From positions 31,716-95,715 of the forward strand of contig JAYSQZ010000017.1 in NCBI GenBank assembly GCA_043721315.1: 64,000 nucleotides of DNA, read 5' to 3'. Under the pieces are notes generated by a model. It was not told the origin of the DNA. It did no database searches and was given only the letters and a program-made list of their open reading frames with translations. Both the position numbers and the translations under genes were made by a program. Positions 62,358-64,000 of the stretch are shown here, in pieces (position 1 is the stretch's first letter; every line of letters begins with the position of its first letter). This DNA is from Elstera sp043721315. GTDB lineage: Bacteria; Pseudomonadota; Alphaproteobacteria; Elsterales; Elsteraceae.

Positions 62358-63325
62358 CAGATTTGAGCTCGGATGCTTCCAAGGGAGATATTGGCGAATT
62401 CGGAATGATCGTGTTAACACCGGATACAGCCGAACTCAGGTTATGCGCCCCCATTCTTGAAAGGTTGAGAAATCGCTTAAATGCGACCATTATGGGAGCT
62501 ATACCTCATCAATACACACCTTCGGACGTGCTCGTGACCTATCGGGATCGGGCAACCCATAAACGCAATTCCGAGCCAGTTTCATCGACATTCATTGCAG
62601 GAGACTTCTTCGCCCTAGGGCCTAGCTTGATGGTGTTTCTGTGGCGTCCCCTTGATCTCTCCGGACGTGAACTACAGGCGGATATCGCCGCGAGCAAAGG
62701 ACCGAGTGCATATGGGATGGCAAGCCCTGACGATCTCCGCTCCCTCTCGCCGGTGTGTGACCGCTGCTTAAGCCTCGTGCACTCTCCCGACACACGAGCC
62801 GACTTCGAATTTGAACTGAAGCGTGTGCTTGGAATTGAGGCGGCTCGACTATATATAAAGGGCATCCCGAGCGCAGTAACTGCTAGCGATCTATCATTTA
62901 TCTTTGATCGTAGGGAGTTACAGTCACAAGGGCACCCCCTTTCACCGTTATTTTATCTTTTCCAGGCTGCACCGATGCTCGGTGGTGTGTATCCCAGAAC
63001 GGATTCTAACGAGCATTTTCGGGAGCGATGCAAGAGTCTACTAGACTTGATTCGCTGCCGTTTACCCGAATTGATCCGGCAACCTCCTGCTCAGGCGTGG
63101 CGATCCGTATTGGAATTTGCGGCTCCATTTAATGCATTATCAAAGCTGGCAGAGCTGCAGGAGCACTCGACTCTGTTTGCCGCTCTTGCTCTAGCGTGCA
63201 GCCCAGAGGAATTCGGAACACCGGAATTGATGTCACTATGTGACGCGGCTCGGCTCTGTGGGGTAGGCATGCCCCCCTGGGATGTCCACCGGCTGAACCT
63301 TATCTTGCGATTCCATAGATCCTGA
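62354..63325 (+). CDS. Protein with nucleoside-diphosphate-kinase-like N-terminal domain
   Basis: A 323-residue protein. Residues 15-160 follow the NDK pattern: GMIVLTPDTA (TPD for KPD), ILERLRNRLNATIMGA, FFALGPSLMVFLWRP (for the SGP-x-V strand), LQADIAASKGPSAYGMAS and SLVHSPDTRADFEFELKRVLG. His 143 sits where NDK has its phospho-accepting histidine (N-x-x-H-G-S-D). Several nucleotide-contacting residues differ, so it may phosphorylate or bind something else. The C-terminal 160 residues are helical and unrecognised. GTG 62354 overlaps the previous stop. Confidence 0.6.
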   Translation: MTDLSSDASKGDIGEFGMIVLTPDTAELRLCAPILERLRNRLNATIMGAIPHQYTPSDVLVTYRDRATHKRNSEPVSSTFIAGDFFALGPSLMVFLWRPLDLSGRELQADIAASKGPSAYGMASPDDLRSLSPVCDRCLSLVHSPDTRADFEFELKRVLGIEAARLYIKGIPSAVTASDLSFIFDRRELQSQGHPLSPLFYLFQAAPMLGGVYPRTDSNEHFRERCKSLLDLIRCRLPELIRQPPAQAWRSVLEFAAPFNALSKLAELQEHSTLFAALALACSPEEFGTPELMSLCDAARLCGVGMPPWDVHRLNLILRFHRS

Positions 63326-63369
63326 TGTAGACGGGCCAGCATACTGACAAATCTCCCTTGGATTGAAGG

Positions 63370-63399
63370 TGACTTGCTCCCCGAATTTTGATGTAGAGC
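63370..63399 (+). repeat. IS3-family terminal inverted repeat, left end
   Basis: TGACTTGCTCCCCGAATTTT begins at 63370 and resembles the TGACCTGCTCCCC ends of many IS3-family elements. It lies 44 bases after the last cluster gene and just before orfA. Confidence 0.6.
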
Positions 63400-63422
63400 C
63401 CGACGGCAGGAGTCGCACGACG

Positions 63423-63644
63423 ATGAAACGCAAACGGTTCAGCGAAGAACAAATTATCGGGGTTTTGAAGGAGCAGGAATCCGGGCTTGTGACAGCAGAA
63501 GTTTATCGTCGGCACGGGATCAGCCCTGCGACTTTCGATAAATGGAAGTCGAAGTAGGGCGGCCTTGCGTTTTCGGAAGCTAAGAGGCTGAAAATCCTGG
63601 CGGTTAAGCGATACCGTAGGCGTAGCCAGGGCAAGCGCCGTTGA
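63423..63644 (+). pseudogene. Truncated IS3-family OrfA
   Basis: MKRKRFSEEQIIGVLKEQESG, HGISPATFDKWKSK, then TAG where relatives have Tyr, then GGLAFSEAKRLK. After ILAVKR the sequence departs from the family, so the element was cut and joined to other DNA. Confidence 0.8.
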
Positions 63645-63647
63645 CAG

Positions 63648-63782
63648 CCCCCCTGCCTCGCCTCGCGCGTCGAGCCCTTGGCCTATTTGCACCACGTCCT
63701 CACCGAATTGCCGAAACGCGCAACAGATGCCGACCTAACCGACCTGCTGCCCTTCAAGTTAGCCAAAACCACAATCGCCTGA
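63648..63782 (+). pseudogene. IS66-family transposase C-terminal remnant
   Basis: The frame SRVEPLAYLHHVLTELPKRA, DLTDLLPF ending at TGA 63780-63782 matches the extreme C-terminus of IS66 TnpC transposases (EPxAYLxxVLxRLP...LLPW). Only the last about 40 codons remain. Confidence 0.65.
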
Positions 63783-64000
63783 TCCGTAAACGCATAGCCG
63801 ACCCCGTGTGGCGGTAGATTTGTTTGATCGATAGGTTTGTGACGCGTTTCGCGTTGCTCCTTTCGGATTTTCCTATGTCTGCACCTATGTCTACACTTAA
63901 GAGTAAGCGCTGTCCTAACCCCACCTTCCTGCTGGGCTGTTAAGCTGCGATTTGGCCCCGTGTTGAGATTTTCACGGGAGGTGTGAGTGGGAGTCCATCG
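63783..64000. other. Window end, no gene seen
   Basis: GC-balanced sequence containing two CTATGTCT-AC units near 63871-63895. It may include the IS66 end. No reading frame is supported. Confidence 0.3.

Noticed and set aside
48251..63557. Possible amber recoding, because several genes carry in-frame TAG (48251, 59284, 63555)
   Set aside because: Two of the affected genes are insertion-sequence or gene remnants with other lesions, and the core genes end freely in TAG. Decay is the simpler explanation; only the PLP gene merits a check.
1..64000. CRISPR arrays
   Set aside because: No regularly spaced direct repeats of 25-40 bases were seen; the only repeats are dispersed palindromes and short tandem units.

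Overview
The window reads as a GC-rich alphaproteobacterial chromosome, most likely Rhodospirillales-like. I infer this from the uninterrupted division and cell wall order ftsI-murE-murF-mraY-murD-ftsW-murG-murC-murB-ddl-ftsQ-ftsA-ftsZ, from aroA-cmk-rpsA beside a FYDLN-acid (TIGR02300) gene, and from the grxC / carbon-nitrogen hydrolase / DUF1178 trio. The genus cannot be named from sequence alone. MurE carries the DNPR motif of meso-diaminopimelate-adding enzymes, so the wall is DAP-type.

Bases 1-16.3 kb: the dcw cluster, all on the plus strand, nearly every gene overlapping the next by 4-14 bases. Bases 16.5-30.1 kb: mixed housekeeping genes (pmbA, an acetyltransferase, a flavoprotein, a LolA-like carrier, grxC, a nitrilase, rpsA, cmk, aroA, a solute-binding protein, tRNA-Ala). 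One AT-rich single-gene type IV restriction candidate (DUF262/DUF1524) is inserted among them. A 105-base two-hairpin repeat recurs here in two full-length, one diverged and one partial copies, and a structured small RNA candidate lies downstream of the LolA-like gene.

Bases 30.1-48.8 kb: accessory DNA beginning at the tRNA. It holds a PL5-type alginate lyase lipoprotein, a WYL regulator, a 101-residue protein that is essentially the T7-loop segment of FtsZ, a nuclease-like gene, an AAA ATPase / DUF3150 / VWA trio whose ATPase is frameshifted by an 11-base duplication, a YagK/YfjJ (HUH-like) replication gene, and two tandem anti-invader candidates: a three-gene ABC-3C system and a Cap4-like nuclease-NACHT protein.

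Bases 48.8-64 kb: a pentapeptide-repeat membrane protein, a dead IS3-family element, then what looks like an undescribed biosynthetic cluster (about 51.1-63.3 kb), closed on the far side by IS3 and IS66 debris. The cluster encodes an MFS exporter, a nucleotidyltransferase, a ferritin-like putative di-iron enzyme, a methyltransferase, a Cys/Met-type PLP enzyme fused to a degenerate nucleotidyltransferase domain, a stand-alone PEP-utilising barrel lacking its cysteine, a double PLP protein split by an amber codon, an unknown protein, and a protein with a nucleoside-diphosphate-kinase-like domain. Four of the gene junctions overlap by 4 bases, which suggests one co-expressed pathway for a small amino-acid-derived, possibly phosphorylated or nucleotidylated product. 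The product and chemistry are inference.
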